From the NCBI RefSeq assembly GCF_024763615.1, contig NC_077223.1:87668627-87732626 (forward strand): a stretch of DNA of 64,000 nucleotides, read 5' to 3'. This document shows positions 45,043 to 56,345 of this stretch, piece after piece. Under the pieces are notes generated by a model that was not told the DNA's origin, did not search any database, and was given only the letters and a program-made list of their open reading frames with translations. Source of the DNA: Phlebotomus papatasi. Lineage: Eukaryota > Arthropoda > Insecta > Diptera > Psychodidae. Position 1 is the first letter of the stretch; every line of letters starts with the position of its first letter. Position numbers and translations under genes: made by a program.

Positions 45043-48000
45043 CTTTAAATTCAAACATCAGTTTCAAAAAAATTAATTAATTACTTACTGTTAATTAAAA
45101 AAAATGTAGAAAAGACTAAACAGTTAGTAGTGCATCATCGGTCATCCGTGTCCCTTTCTTTCTTTCCTTTTTCCCTTTGGATTTTCCAGATTACTATTGA
45201 TGATTTTCTGATACATAACCTCATTATCATCATTGCCACTGTTTCCATGGATTTTCTTTCTCTAGAAGTTCCAGTATCACAGAACTTCCAGTGTTTTCTC
45301 AAAATCTTTGTTCTGACGAATTTCCTGTCCATTTCATTAAGTAATACCTAGAATGCAACAAAGAGGAATGGTTCTTATTAACAAATCGAAACTGAGGAAT
45401 TGGACATATCTTGACATAACCTCTAACGAAAACATTTTAAATTTAACCGTCCGTCGTTCGCACTTAAGAAGTTCGTATTTAAGGAACTTCACTGTAATTA
45501 ATTACAATGTTCCATATTTTGGTGAACGTACTTTCAATTAAAATTTTTATCTGAATTTTGAGCACCAAAAAAAATTTGCACCTTAATTAGATCTAATAAA
45601 GATAGCGCGTTTTCCTGTAATCCGTTTTTTTTGTCACCGATCTAGAGCTCAAACGGTAAAAGATATCTAATTACGGTTTTCGATGACCCCCAATAAAAAG
45701 ATATTGTCTCTATATTTTCTTGGGTATGCCTTGGAGGCGGTCCGGGTGAAAATTTCGTTTATAGATACTTATAACTTGAAAAAACGCTATCTTGCATTTT
45801 TTTGAAGGGAACAGTTGAACCAGTCTGAACTCTGGAGGGCGTTATTTTCAACCTATTTGGTTAAATTTGAATTTTTTGGAAAGGTATTGAAATTGGTAGT
45901 AATTCAGTAAATGACTTCTCTGTCTCGATTTTGTTTTTTTTTTTTTTTGCTTGATCGTGTTTGATACTCATTCCAAAATGATCTAAAATGCGCAATGCGC
46001 ACTTCTTTACCAATTTTTGATTTTGTAATGCAATTTCTTGAAAGTTTGAAAGAGATGTTAGAGATTATGGCTTTCAAAATATGCAACAGTTTATACATAA
46101 ATAGTTTATCGTCAAATAAACAATTTTGATAGAACTAAAAAAAAATCAGCGATACAAATTTATTTATTCTTTAAAAATAATATTTTTATTATTTCATTCC
46201 AAATTGTGATGAACATTGTGGAAACTGTTCTCTCATGGAGTTCGAGCAGTTAAAATATAGACTATGTGAAGTGAAATGTAGATCTCCAAATCCAGCGCAT
46301 TGCATTTTCAGCTACCAGTTAGTATGTGGAATTGTTCAGGTGCATCCCTAAAATTGATATAGTTAAGATGTATGGAAGTGTATCCTTATTTTTTATAATA
46401 TTTGTAAAGTATTATAACAGTAATTGATTATTTATTTCAATTCGGGCAAGACCTAACGTGTTTATTAATAAAAGCTCTCATTTACTCGAAAATATGAAAT
46501 TTTTTATAAAACAAAATCTAAGGCATTCACTGATTTCTTTTCTAAATAGAGATTATTTTTTTAAAAATATTTTAAAACAATAGCAAAATAATTCGGGCAA
46601 TCATCACTGCGTGACACATTCAACGCTAATCCATAAGGTCTTTGAGGAAACTGCTTATTGCTTTCCAGCCGGGTTTGGCTTAAAAACTTGATGGATATTC
46701 AAAGAGCGCCTTTGGTAGGAGGGATAGTTGAATTTGTTAGTTTTCCTTTGTCACTCTCACCCTCTTGGAAGTTTCACGTGTAAAAGGCGTCCCGAAGTAA
46801 TTACGCCTCGTTGTGTAATTGCGTCTCAGCGTCCCTCCTGAAGGTGTTCCTGACAATGTGTGGGAACCTGGTGGACAATTTCCTGGGAGTCTCGCAGTGA
46901 CTTTCATAGACCAGGCTCTTGGGTATACTGACAAAAGGCCGCAAAGGGCGAAGGAAAAAAAAAAGTTGAATAATGTGTATGGAGAAAAAGTTCCCACACC
47001 TACAACAAAGCTTTTGGTTCAACAACCGAAAATATCTGGAAGATAGAAAATATCTTCAGTAACAATCAATTTGATCTGTCTAGATTTCATTCTGTTTCAT
47101 TTTGTGTCTTTCTCTTGGTGGATCTCCTGTTTTTGTGGATACTGGCTTCATCTGCTAAACTTGTTTGGTGTATAATCACCATGTTGTCGCCTGCAGAGAA
47201 GAATTGAGTATATTCGATCGAGGAGAAGGCCACTTGACTGATGAATTCTTCCCATTTCATTTTCTTTCATATTTCTTGACTCCAGAGGATGACGATACAA
47301 GAGATTCCACTGACTTTGATTCAGTCTGAAATGTGGGTCCAACATCCATAAAACTATGTGCCTCTGAGTCAATTTACTGCCTTGATCTTAACAGTTGACG
47401 ATCTTGGTCGAGGATTCACTTATATTGCTACCAAGCTTTGGAAATGCGATAAAAATTTATTTAAGATTTTACTTGGTTTAGCAAGATCGAAGGATTCCTT
47501 ATTGAATTGGTTATCAATCAATAAAGGGGGTCTGAATTCTAGATCTAGATTTAGATGTACATATGTTGAGTTATTCTTTCAGATCATTGACTTAAAGGCT
47601 TGAGTCTTAATTTAGTAAGTTTAGAACTCAGAAAAAAATTTATTAGTTCGAAATAGACATAGGGTTTAGTACAAGATATAGTTTGCAGCGCAAGTATCGA
47701 TTTGTGATAAGAAGGCCCCAGTTTGATTACAGTTTGAGTGAAAATTGAAACCAATGAACAAGTAAACAGTGAAAACTGTACTACTTTTCCATATTTAAGT
47801 ACAAGCATTAAAAGTTCCCATAAACAGATGCACTAAAAATCTAAAACAGTAAATTGTAATTTTGCAAAGCAATATAAAAAGTCAAAAAGAAAGGTAATTA
47901 AAAAGTAAGTAGAATAATTTGCAATCTTTAGTTTAGAACATACATGTACTAAATATTTCTTATTTGTAATGGGAATACTTAATAAACTGAAAAACGCATA

Positions 48001-48067
48001 ATGGTCCTATTTTAATGAAAAATGAAAAGGGAAATATTTCTAATTGAATATTTTTTTAGTACATGGT
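45043..48067. other. Noncoding stretch with one repeat-poor island
   Basis: No supported gene. A 65-codon minus-strand frame (45,135-45,332) lies just upstream of the candidate above, and another frame across it is also open. Neither is convincing. The GGAGTTCGAGCAGT word at 46,237-46,250 is a repeat fragment. Positions about 46,600-47,550 are less AT-rich and free of recognised transposons. Confidence 0.4.
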
Positions 48068-48190
48068 TGTTCTCAATTGCTCCTATTTAATCGCCTTTTT
48101 TGTTGATTTTAGAACACGACGAGGACTAAGGAAAACAATCGTGATAGGAACCAACAAAAAAGTCGATAACACAGGAACACGTGAGAACAA
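48068..48190. mobile_element. Short hairpin element, copy 1
   Basis: TGTTCTCAATTGCTCCTATT and CGCCTTTTTTGTTG pair with CCAACAAAAAAGTCGATAAC and ACACGTGAGAACA. A related, more diverged hairpin lies at 51,883-52,043, and TCCTATTTTAATGAAAAAT upstream resembles TGCTATTCCAATGAAAAAT upstream of the second copy. The repeat unit is therefore longer than the hairpin. Confidence 0.65.
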
Positions 48191-48949
48191 GCAATAAGCA
48201 CGTACTAAAAATGTTAAAGTAAGGCTTCCCCTTTTTATATTAATTGTTTGCATAGCACCACAACACAAATTACAGAATTTTTTAAAGAAATATTCAAAAC
48301 ATTAAAAAATAATTACTTGTTAAACGAAATGCAATCTACATTTTTATAGGTATTATAGACTAAAAACATCTAATTTCCAGTGGAAACAACTGGATGTGTT
48401 AAAAAAAAATTATAATAGACAAAGACTAATAAATTTAAAATAAATTAAGTAAACATTGAACAATAGGCGGCATATGATTCAGTTTTAGTACAATCATATA
48501 CTAAATAATTTAAAAGGTTTAAAACTCAATTCTAAAACATGAGGAATTCATTCAAAAGTATTGTCAGAATTATAAACAATAATTCTAGGTATGACTGGAA
48601 CAAGGAAATCATTAGGATTATGGGGTAATCAAAGAATATTAAAGACCTGTAAAGGTAGACTACAGGAGCATGAGTTTGTGGGTCTAAAATCTCTTAGGTA
48701 GGTTACACTTCCGGATCGCGAGGAAGTTCCAACAGAACATTAGTTACTTTTTGCAATTCATGCTATCGGAATACCAAATTGAGGGCAGGACAAAAGTGAT
48801 TAAATAGACATTTGGACCCTTGTGAACAAAAATACACTTTTAATTTCAAGCTGCTTAAACTTTAATTATCAAATTAAAATAGACTTCGCAGGTTTCACTA
48901 ATTTTCAATTCAATAAATTTATCACTATATAACTAAAAAGGGGTGACAG
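48191..48949. other. AT-rich noncoding stretch
   Basis: Nothing recognised. Many short AAATTTAA-type runs. Confidence 0.45.
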
Positions 48950-49290
48950 TGCGTGCCAGGCTTTGCGAAATGCTCGAACTTGTAGCTTTAATGCTATACC
49001 TAAAAAATACTTTCGCATCATATACCATTTACCGGCTCACGACCGATTTGAACTGATTTGTAAGTATATAAATCACTAAAAAACATTGCACAAAATACCT
49101 TAGAAATAATATAAATAAATTTTATATAAAAAACAATTATCGGTTATGAACTGGATTGGAACTGGTTCAGGCTTTTCATGAGTTCCAAGACCTTTCCAAC
49201 GAGCCCAAACATGATACTATTCGATTAAAAACTGCCTCTGTAGAGTCTTTTTAATCTTCGATTTTGAAAAACCGTTATTAGGAATGGTTC
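48950..49290 (+). repeat. Dispersed repeat R1, copy 3
   Basis: Ordered landmarks CAGGCTTTGCGAAATGCTCG, ACTTTCGCATCATATACCAT, TTACCGGCTCACGACCGATT, AATTATCGGTTATGAACTGG and GAGTTCCAAGACCTTTCCAA. It shares the first with copy 1 (GGCTTTGCCAAGTGCTCGAA) and the last with copy 2, which suggests that the full repeat is about 340 bp. Confidence 0.75.
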
Positions 49291-49549
49291 AACTAGGGGC
49301 CTCTAGAGATTTCATTTTTCCATACGTTTTTGCATAAAGCCACTGGAGACTATTGGCAAGTTTTTTTCTGAAGAGAATTGACTTATTTCGAAATTGTGCA
49401 TTAAAATCAGCAAATATGTTTAAGTCGCGGTACAATGGCTGCAAAATTTTTACAAGGAAAAGTGAAAAACAGCTTCACTTTTTATTAAGCTCAATGGACC
49501 CCCGGTTCAACGATATTTGAATAAAAGGACAAAATGTCCAACTGGATAA

Positions 49550-49775
49550 TCTCTGAGACATAGGGTCGAAGGAAACACCTATCGGCACTTTAATAAATCG
49601 TATTGTGACGTATTGGCACCCTATTTGGTATCGTTCGGAATTTGAAATTTGAACCTATATTCTTATAGAAAAGGGAAGATTAATTAAAAAAACGTCATGG
49701 TACTCGCATTTTTTAGAGACATTAATTAAATTTTAATATTTTGACGAAATTGCCAATAGGTGTTCCCTGAGACTG
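49550..49775. mobile_element. TIR element with AACACCTATCGGCA arms
   Basis: CTCTGAGACATAGGGTCGAA then GGAAACACCTATCGGCAC is inverted as ATTGCCAATAGGTGTTCCCT then GAGACTGAGA. A fragment of the same family is at about 27,114-27,148. About 225 bp, noncoding. Confidence 0.65.
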
Positions 49776-49830
49776 AGACTAAATGCACCTTTAAGCTCAT
49801 TTGAAATCCTAACCAAAAAGAGTCAAAACA

Positions 49831-50218
49831 TGGTAAAGACCTTTTAAGAAATCTCCTTTATTTCCTTTTCTTGCAAAATTTCGGAGATTAAAATTCCCTA
49901 GAAAAACTATGCAAGCCTGTCAGGAAGCTTCAATCTCGTGGCTGGCCTAGGACAAGGTGGTTGAATCAAATTCAGGATCTTACCTTTGAGCGCCTTGGGA
50001 TTGGCCGCGAATACCTCTGTAAAGTAGAGGAGATTCGTTATAGGAGTGAACTGTTAACCTCGATGTCCTAGGTCCACTATCCCAAAAGGAATAAGCGGTT
50101 GATGAAAATAATCATGATGTTGATGGTTTCGGAGATTGATTGTCGCCTTCCTCAGGAAACAGTCTCCGAAACGGTGTAAAAGACGGAAATAGATGAGATT
50201 TCTTAAAGGTCTTTACCG
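49831..50218. mobile_element. Hairpin element interrupted by a LINE fragment
   Basis: The left arm (TGGTAAAGACCTTTTAAGAA then ATCTCCTTTATTTCC) is inverted at the right (GGAAATAGATGAGATTTCTT then AAAGGTCTTTACCG). The LINE piece at 49,890-50,126 sits inside and is bracketed by a copied piece of the host element, so the hairpin element is older. Confidence 0.8.
49890..50126 (+). mobile_element. 5'-truncated LINE insertion with an 11-bp target-site duplication
   Basis: The string TTTCGGAGATT occurs immediately left (49,879-49,889) and right (50,127-50,137) of this segment, a target-site duplication of the kind made by target-primed reverse transcription. The segment encodes the same C-terminal pattern as the fragment at 162-436 (WPRTRWLNQIQD, then RLGIGREYL) and ends AAGCGGTTGATG with an ATGATG-type tail. 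Only the last ~237 bp are present. In-frame decay (for example the missing HELNRD end) shows it is not recent. Confidence 0.85.
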
Positions 50219-51882
50219 TGGTTTGCTTCTAAATCCTAACCATTATAAATACTTCGGTCAGAAGTTTTATTGTTAAAGGTTAATGCTTAAAATCTCATTT
50301 ATACATAAGCTCAAAAGCCTTAAGCTAATATCTTGTTCTTGCTTCCTTTTCTTCTCACCCACCTTCATGAATTTCTTAAGCTTTTTTTCTTCACTCCATC
50401 AAAATCCATCTTCATGATGGTTAGGCACAATTTGGTTTTTCATGTACCAACCACCAATCTCAATTCATTGCCCGACTTCATAAGTAGCTACTAACTTTGG
50501 CTTCCTTCTTTTCTCAATAAGACCTCTGGAGGAAATCTTTCTGGCAATATTGCCTTGTGTTCACTCTCACTGAATCTCTTTGCTCATAGAGGAATCACAA
50601 GACGAAGAAGGAGACCAAGAAGAAGAGATCTTATCTCCACCGCAAATTGCTGCTGCATCTAAATTATACCACAGCTATACGGAATAAAAGTTGGAGGAGC
50701 TGCGGAGTAGAATACAAAAAAAAAACAAGCTCCTATTGGGGGATGGTGATTGTTGAGACTTACCAACAAGAGAGACGATGAAATTACCATAAATTAAGGA
50801 TTTACTTCGCGTCAAGAAGGCAAATTATTGTCCTTTCCGGGACACTCTCACATACTTTTAAGTGATGTCGAGTGAAGAATGCGAAAATTCACCGTAATTC
50901 CAGTTGCATTTTCTATTTTATTATATATTTTAGCATGTTGGTGGTATGCAACAAATATAAATATAGGTAGTTCTTTGCCACATTTTATGGGCGTAACAGT
51001 CAGAAAAAAAAAGTGTATACATGAGAGAAGACGAAGAAGAAAAGCGCGTCGAGGAATTAGCAAACAATTGAACAATTCCAATCGAATTTAAAATGCAATT
51101 TTACCACACAATTTGCAATTTCTCTGATACCTTTTAGACTCTATTTTGTATTTTATTTGCTGGTCAATTTCTAACACATGAAAAATTACCCCTTCAACCA
51201 TTCAGAGAAGATTCCGACCAACATGCTGTAAGAAATGCTGGAAAATTCTTCAAATCGTACGTGAAGTTGTGGAGTTTTATTCATATTATAAAATGTTTTG
51301 AAGTGAAGGTCAGTAACTGATTTAAAGAGTTTAAAAAAAAAAATCTTTGTAAAACTTTGCTGGGAGGCAGGGGAATAGGTTATTTTAAATATAGAGATAA
51401 CACATCAGAATTTTATACTCACTTAAAGGGAAAAAAACGAAAGTCGTAATAGAGATATTTATTCTTACAGAAAAAAACCCTCGGTGATGTTTATATTCAG
51501 CATAATTGTTTTGATCTGAAATATAATCATAATTTTGTTGTTATTACCATATTTTCATGCCTTTTCTCTTGTCTGTTCCTAAATTAATTACTTAAGTTAA
51601 AGACAAAGATTTCTAATGTATAATTATTTACAGGATAATCGTAAAATTTTTCATAATTATGTTGACCGTTTAAAAATATAGTAGGTCTTCTAGATCCGCT
51701 ATTAGTTTTTCCTAATTAACAGATAAATTACAGAAATTATTATATTGAAGACGATTTTTCTTGACACACTTTAACAAACGATTTTCAAACAAATTCTTTA
51801 TTCTAAGCTAAATATTTAAATAGTTTTATAAAGGCTAATGGTGCTATTCCAATGAAAAATTAACATGTTTTTTAAACACTCT
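50219..51882. other. Repeat-poor island then AT-rich noncoding
   Basis: Positions about 50,340-51,110 are less AT-rich and without recognised transposons. Opposite-strand open frames at 50,848-51,091 (77 and 70 codons) overlap and lack exon signals. The rest is AT-rich with nothing identified. Confidence 0.4.
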
Positions 51883-52043
51883 ACTGTTCTCAAGTGCTTC
51901 TTCTTTATCGACTTCTTTTTTTGTATTGATTCCTGTCAAATCAAGACTGTTTGGTGGTTTGAGAACACGGGAGAATTGGGGAAAACAATCAACACAGGAC
52001 CAACACAAAGGAAAGTCGATAATGCAGAAGCATTTGAGATCGG
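51883..52043. mobile_element. Short hairpin element, copy 2
   Basis: CTGTTCTCAAGTGCTTCTTC and TTATCGACTTCTTTTTTTGT pair loosely with GGACCAACACAAAGGAAAGT and CGATAATGCAGAAGCATTTG then AGA. Counterpart of 48,068-48,190. The loop carries an extra GTTTGAGAACACGGGAGAA that again resembles the arm. Confidence 0.55.
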
Positions 52044-52359
52044 TAAAGTAAGTCATATTTTCCGATTAAGATCTTTAATTATAATATGTTAAAAATCTCC
52101 TCAACCCTTTTAATCAAACTCCTAAAGAACGGATTTAAAATGGAATTGACAAACATCTTTAAGTTATCTTTCATTTCAGAGCTGGTCAAATAAACCTCTT
52201 AAAGTTTTAAATGCAAAAATATTTGAGGAAAGATTGAAATAAATAAAACACCAATAGCCATCGGTTATCCGTAGTTGCGGGTAGCTTTGCACTTCGAAGG
52301 TGACTTTGCTCTTTATTTTAAATAGTTTTAACCGTTTTAACATAAACGATCTTCCGACT

Positions 52360-52440
52360 AGACATTTAGCCCAATTCCTGAAGATTTCGAAATCCTAAAT
52401 AAGAAGCCATTTAACTGGTTTTTCAAATATTAATAAACTG
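52360..52440 (+). mobile_element. Family I fragment
   Basis: GACTAGACATTTAGCCCAAT then TCCTGAAGATTTCGAAATCC matches the left part of the family I elements at 53,741 and 61,011. The remainder is missing. Confidence 0.5.
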
Positions 52441-52465
52441 TTCTTTTTATCAACGACGAACTGGT

Positions 52466-52700
52466 ACAATTGATTTCAGAGGGATTCCAGTGATAATGTT
52501 AGTCACCCTAAGATGAAAACACTTTTTTGGTTTTCCCCAGAGCTCTGTAGAAAGACTCTGGGAACACAATTTAGTTGACCACTGAAGAAGATCCCCATCA
52601 GGATCGAAAGTTCTGGACAAAACCAAAAAAGTGTTTTCATCTTAAGGTGACTAACATTTTCAGAGGCAATCACCGGAGACATTCCTCTGAAATAAATTGT
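52466..52700. mobile_element. Near-complete palindrome with a hammerhead-like core in its loop
   Basis: The left arm (52,466-52,536) and right arm (52,618-52,700) are inverted repeats: ACAATTGATTTCAGAGG against CCTCTGAAATAAATTGT, and AATGTTAGTCACC followed by AGATGAAAACACTTTTTTGG against CCAAAAAAGTGTTTTCATCT followed by GGTGACTAACATT. On the plus strand the loop holds CTGAAGA (52,582-52,588), a 5-bp GATCC/GGATC stem and GAAA (52,606-52,609), closed by CCAGAGCT/AGTTCTGG with a C at 52,545. See the separate finding. No coding capacity. Confidence 0.75.
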
Positions 52701-52769
52701 TCACTCCTATTATCCAATTCTAAGTCAAAGTTTTCCAATTTTTTTTGATTGATAAGAAGTCAAAGAAAT

Positions 52770-52872
52770 TGAGCCAAATCGCTAAACCTTAGATCTGAAG
52801 CCTTTAATAATTAAACTTATCTTTAATTTATACTGGCTTCAGATCTAAGACTTAGCCATATGGCTTAACAGC
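52770..52872 (-). mobile_element. Family I fragments, two abutting ends
   Basis: GCCAAATCGCTAAACCTTAG then ATCTGAAGCC, and 30 bp later GGCTTCAGATCTAAGACTTA then GCCATATGGCTTAAC. These are two family I termini facing away from each other, an arrangement also seen around 29,876-29,898. Confidence 0.55.
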
Positions 52873-52897
52873 TCCAAATTCTTAATAATCAAATTTT

Positions 52898-53734
52898 TTG
52901 CAAAAAATTAACTTAGAATTGGATTATTTGAGGCAAATAACACATTCGATTTTTAAGAAGCAATATATTTGGTTGGTATTTTGGATTTTGAGACCTTTTT
53001 TTTGGATGATCCTCAGACCATCTTTAACGTCTTTAACTTCTAGAAATAAAGAAAAGCTTACAGGGGAGTACAGTGACCCGTATCTACGTTATATAAATGA
53101 ATTGTTAAGTCTTGGTTTATTTCTTAAAAATAATTATCTCATAATTGAGAGGATTATATCTACGGCTCTATTACATACTATGCTAAGTCGACTTGGCCTT
53201 TTATTACTCCGAGAGATATGTTGTTCTTGGGTACCGAGATCTACAACTGATGAAAGTTTGGTAGTCATCCGACGTCCGCGTAACGAGATATTTCATTTTT
53301 TCGAAAAAAAATTACAGAGCCAGCATTGGAAATCGCCAACTTCAAATGGGTCTTCTGAAAAGTTGTCATTCTGAGATAGCATAGTATGGAATGGAAGAGT
53401 CTATATTACATTTACGATCTGAGTATGCTATTTTTAAAGAAAATCTAAGTATTTTTGAATAATTCCTTTATAAGTTTAACCTAATATAATACATTTTCAT
53501 TAAAATTTTAATGGAATTCACATTAGTTATCAATAATTAGCATTCTAATGTTCAATAATAATGCATTTGAATCAGTTAAATTTAAAATAGGTGTACTTAG
53601 AAGGAATCACACCTAATTTTATCTTCTTTTTGGTAAGATGGGCCTTCCCCGCAAAAATGGATTTAAATTCACTTAAAGCATTAAAATTCAGTTAATTTAA
53701 ACGTATTGCTTTAAAAAAGCAAATGTGATAACAC
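52898..53734. other. AT-rich noncoding with a family G end
   Basis: A 158-codon open frame (52,898-53,374) crosses a family G type terminus at about 53,045-53,090 (AAAGAAAAGCTTACAGGGGA then CAGTGACCCGTATCTACG) and matches nothing I know, so it is treated as accidental. The rest shows nothing. Confidence 0.45.
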
Positions 53735-53740
53735 CATAAA

Positions 53741-53940
53741 GCAGTCTTTAGACAAGAGTTTTAGCCCAGTTCCCAAAAGTCTCAAAATCCTAAAAAGCAA
53801 CCAATTTTATTCGTTTTTCAGAATCTAATATATAATTTTAATTAAGAATCTAATCCTACGTTAAATTTGTCCAAAAAATCACTAATGATAAGAAATTAGA
53901 ACAGGTAAGCCATGTGGCTAAGCCTTAAGTCTGAAGCCCA
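53741..53940 (+). mobile_element. Family I small TIR element, well-preserved copy
   Basis: Begins GCAGTCTTTAGACAAGAGTT then TTAGCCC and ends AAGCCATGTGGCTAAGCCTT then AAGTCTGAAGCCC. Ends are loosely inverted (TTTAGCCC against GGCTAAGCC). About 200 bp. Confidence 0.75.
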
Positions 53941-53948
53941 TTTAAAGA

Positions 53949-54140
53949 GATCTTCAAATTAGAGGTTTAGCCCAATTTCTGAAAGTTTCAAATTTCTAAA
54001 CAGCAATAAATTTTATTGGTTTTTCAGAAACTATTAGATCCTTTGCCCTTTGTTAAGTAACTATACAACTAAATTATTTATTTTTCAAAATATCTTGACC
54101 AAAAAACCAAAGTAGTTAAGCCATATAACCTGAAGCCCGT
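53949..54140 (+). mobile_element. Family I small TIR element, tandem neighbour
   Basis: Begins GATCTTCAAATTAGAGGTTT then AGCCC and ends AAGCCATATAACCTGAAGCC. Same orientation as the preceding copy and only a few bases from it. It has an 8-base deletion near the right end relative to that copy. Confidence 0.7.
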
Positions 54141-55283
54141 TTAAGACTTTGGATATTAGTTCCATAGAATTTGTAAGGTATTTGCTGTATATTATGTGTT
54201 AGAATTTTCAATGCTGTGAATTATAACACATATTTATGTGAATGTCAAAATTTAAGAATGAGTCGCATTATGGAAATTAATACATTAACATATTGCATAT
54301 TAATACATTAACATATTGTATAGGGCCAATTTTGTTAAGAGGACAGTTTTGTCCTAATCATATTAAATAAATTGAATTGATTTGAAATTAAATTGAAATT
54401 AATTGGATCAATTGGATTAGAGCAAATTAGAACAAATTCTCCTTGAATTTGAATCAACGGATTGCATTACATAACAAAAATTTAGGAATTCATAAAATAT
54501 AATACGCATTTAAAGGAGTATTTTTATAGAAGTAGCTTCTTAAGCTATTGGAAATATTGAGCTGAGACGGGCATGATGTTGTAGTGTTAAGATTCAAGAT
54601 ACATATTTCTTTCCAACGGGGAAGGTAGGGAAGTTTCATGTATACATGGTTTTCGAAATAAGTTCGACTTAGATAATTTGAATATAATTCATATTCGTTT
54701 GCCAAATTAATTTTCAAAAAAAATTTCAGGTATGCAAAATTCTCCTACGTTTTCCTAAGCACCATATAAACTTTCTATAAAGATGGATCAACCTATTAAA
54801 ATCGTATTGGACTAAGATTATAGCTTAATCCTAATTCTGTCGTAATTCTACTTAAGATGAAAAGTTCAAAAATGCATGACTTTTGCAAATATAAAATTTC
54901 TGGGGAGGTTTGGGTTGCTTTTTCCTGTTTTGACTTCGAAGCACTATTCCAAAGAGCCAAGAAACTGTTTTAGAACTTTAAACGTCTCCTAGGGTGGAGT
55001 CTCCGACTGATACCACTTCCACCTATTCTTGTAGTTTCATTTGATCTGCATTCATTTTTGTGGCAAAAGCTAGTCTTTAATTAGGGCCTACCATTCAGAT
55101 CTTATCGATCTTTCTAAACGCTGAGCCCCTTATCCTATATCAGACGGAATATAAACAATAAAACCTTAATAGTTTAGTTCCATTTATTTTGATAATCAAT
55201 TTAAAAATGACCTTTCTCCACACTACCTCAGTAGTAAACATGGGGTAGTTATAAACAATTAATTTTTCTGCACTATTAAGGCC
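54141..55283. other. AT-rich noncoding stretch
   Basis: Positions about 54,360-54,420 are an irregular AATTGAATTGATT/GAAATTAAATT run. No gene and no further recognised element. Confidence 0.45.
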
Positions 55284-55285
55284 TA

Positions 55286-56205
55286 GGGTGGAATCACCAG
55301 TTCTCGCCAGTGCCCCACTTCTCGCCACTTACATTGAAATCGCTATTTTTCGCAATTTATGAAATAAATGAGTCGCAATTTTTTTGTATTGTTTCTGCTT
55401 CTACGCATAGAATCGAAAAATAATAATTATTCGTTTTGGATTCACGATTTTGATCACTTTTTAGAGCAATATTTTAAGCAAGTGCATCGAATCCAACATC
55501 TCTTACCAAATGTACTAAGTGTCGTCAAATTTTCATCAGGCCAAAAATACCTATTTGGGTAAATAATTTGTCTATTGAATATTTAATTGCACTTGTGGAA
55601 TACATAAAATTTGTATTTAGTCAATTAATATTTCATTTTATATTATTTTTGTATAAAAAAGAGGCATGGCGAGAAGTGGTAATATTCTGGAATTGATTTT
55701 ACCACCTGTCGCCATATCTTTTCAATAGGCGACGCTAACTTCACTTCGTGCATTCTCAGTTGTCAAATCTGCATTGTTTACTTTGTGCAAAAGCCCCATA
55801 ATTTGATTTCTCAAATAAAAGTGAAGAAAAATCATTTAAAGAGAGTAATAATAAAGTGATCACAAGGAAAGAGAAATGGTGAATGTATTCTTTTCATAGC
55901 ATTGCCTAAAATAACCGAGTGTGGTTCGTTTCAAGTGGGTGGCGAGAAGTGGTTACAAATTTTACAAAACTGGCGAAAAGTGGTAAAAAGTGGCGACGAA
56001 ATGGTTATTTTTGCATTATTAATAAAAATCAGTTTTTTAAGTAGTCCAGCGTTATGTTCTAGGATTATTGTTTTCACGTATCTAGAGCCAATACACCTAA
56101 GTAACTTTGTGTCAAATTTGACTTATCTTGTAACAAGGATTCAAAAGTTATGATTAAGTGAATTTAATTTTTTCCTAAACATGGCGATAGCCGGTTATTC
56201 CACCC
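55286..56205. mobile_element. TIR element, ~920 bp, filled with GGCGAGAAGTGG words
   Basis: AGGGTGGAATCACCAG at the left and CCGGTTATTCCACCCT at the right form the terminal inverted repeat, flanked by TA (55,284-55,285 and 56,206-56,207). The words TCTCGCCA, CTTCTCGCCACTT, GGCGAGAAGTGGT, GGCGAAAAGTGG and GTGGCGACGAAATGG occur near both ends in opposite orientations and once mid-element (GGCGAGAAGTGGTAA at about 55,667). No convincing coding segment. Confidence 0.75.
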
Positions 56206-56207
56206 TA

Positions 56208-56345
56208 TGCTGTACATTTCTTAAGTGGGCAAGGATCTATGAATCTATGAATTCGTAAAGATCTCATCTTCTAAAGCTTAATATCTAGATAAAATCGCAA
56301 TGTTTACAACTACGCTATGTTTACTACTACCCCAGTTTCCCCTAA
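56208..56345. repeat. Fragment related to 22,320-22,545
   Basis: Shares ATCTATGAATTC, CAGGTCTC/AGATCTCATCTTCT, AATATCTA...ATAAAAT and the end TACCCCAGTTTCCCCTAA with the earlier locus. The left portion differs. Confidence 0.55.

Noticed and set aside
45135..45332. 65-codon minus-strand frame as a first exon of the 44.5-45.0 kb candidate
   Set aside because: A competing frame across the same DNA is equally open, and no donor joins it in phase to exon A.
50127..50175. Second hammerhead-like core (CTGAGGA...GAAA) on the minus strand
   Set aside because: Stem II would be only 2 bp and no matching stem III was found.
52898..53374. 158-codon open frame on the plus strand
   Set aside because: It runs through a family G transposon terminus and AT-rich filler, and its translation resembles no protein.
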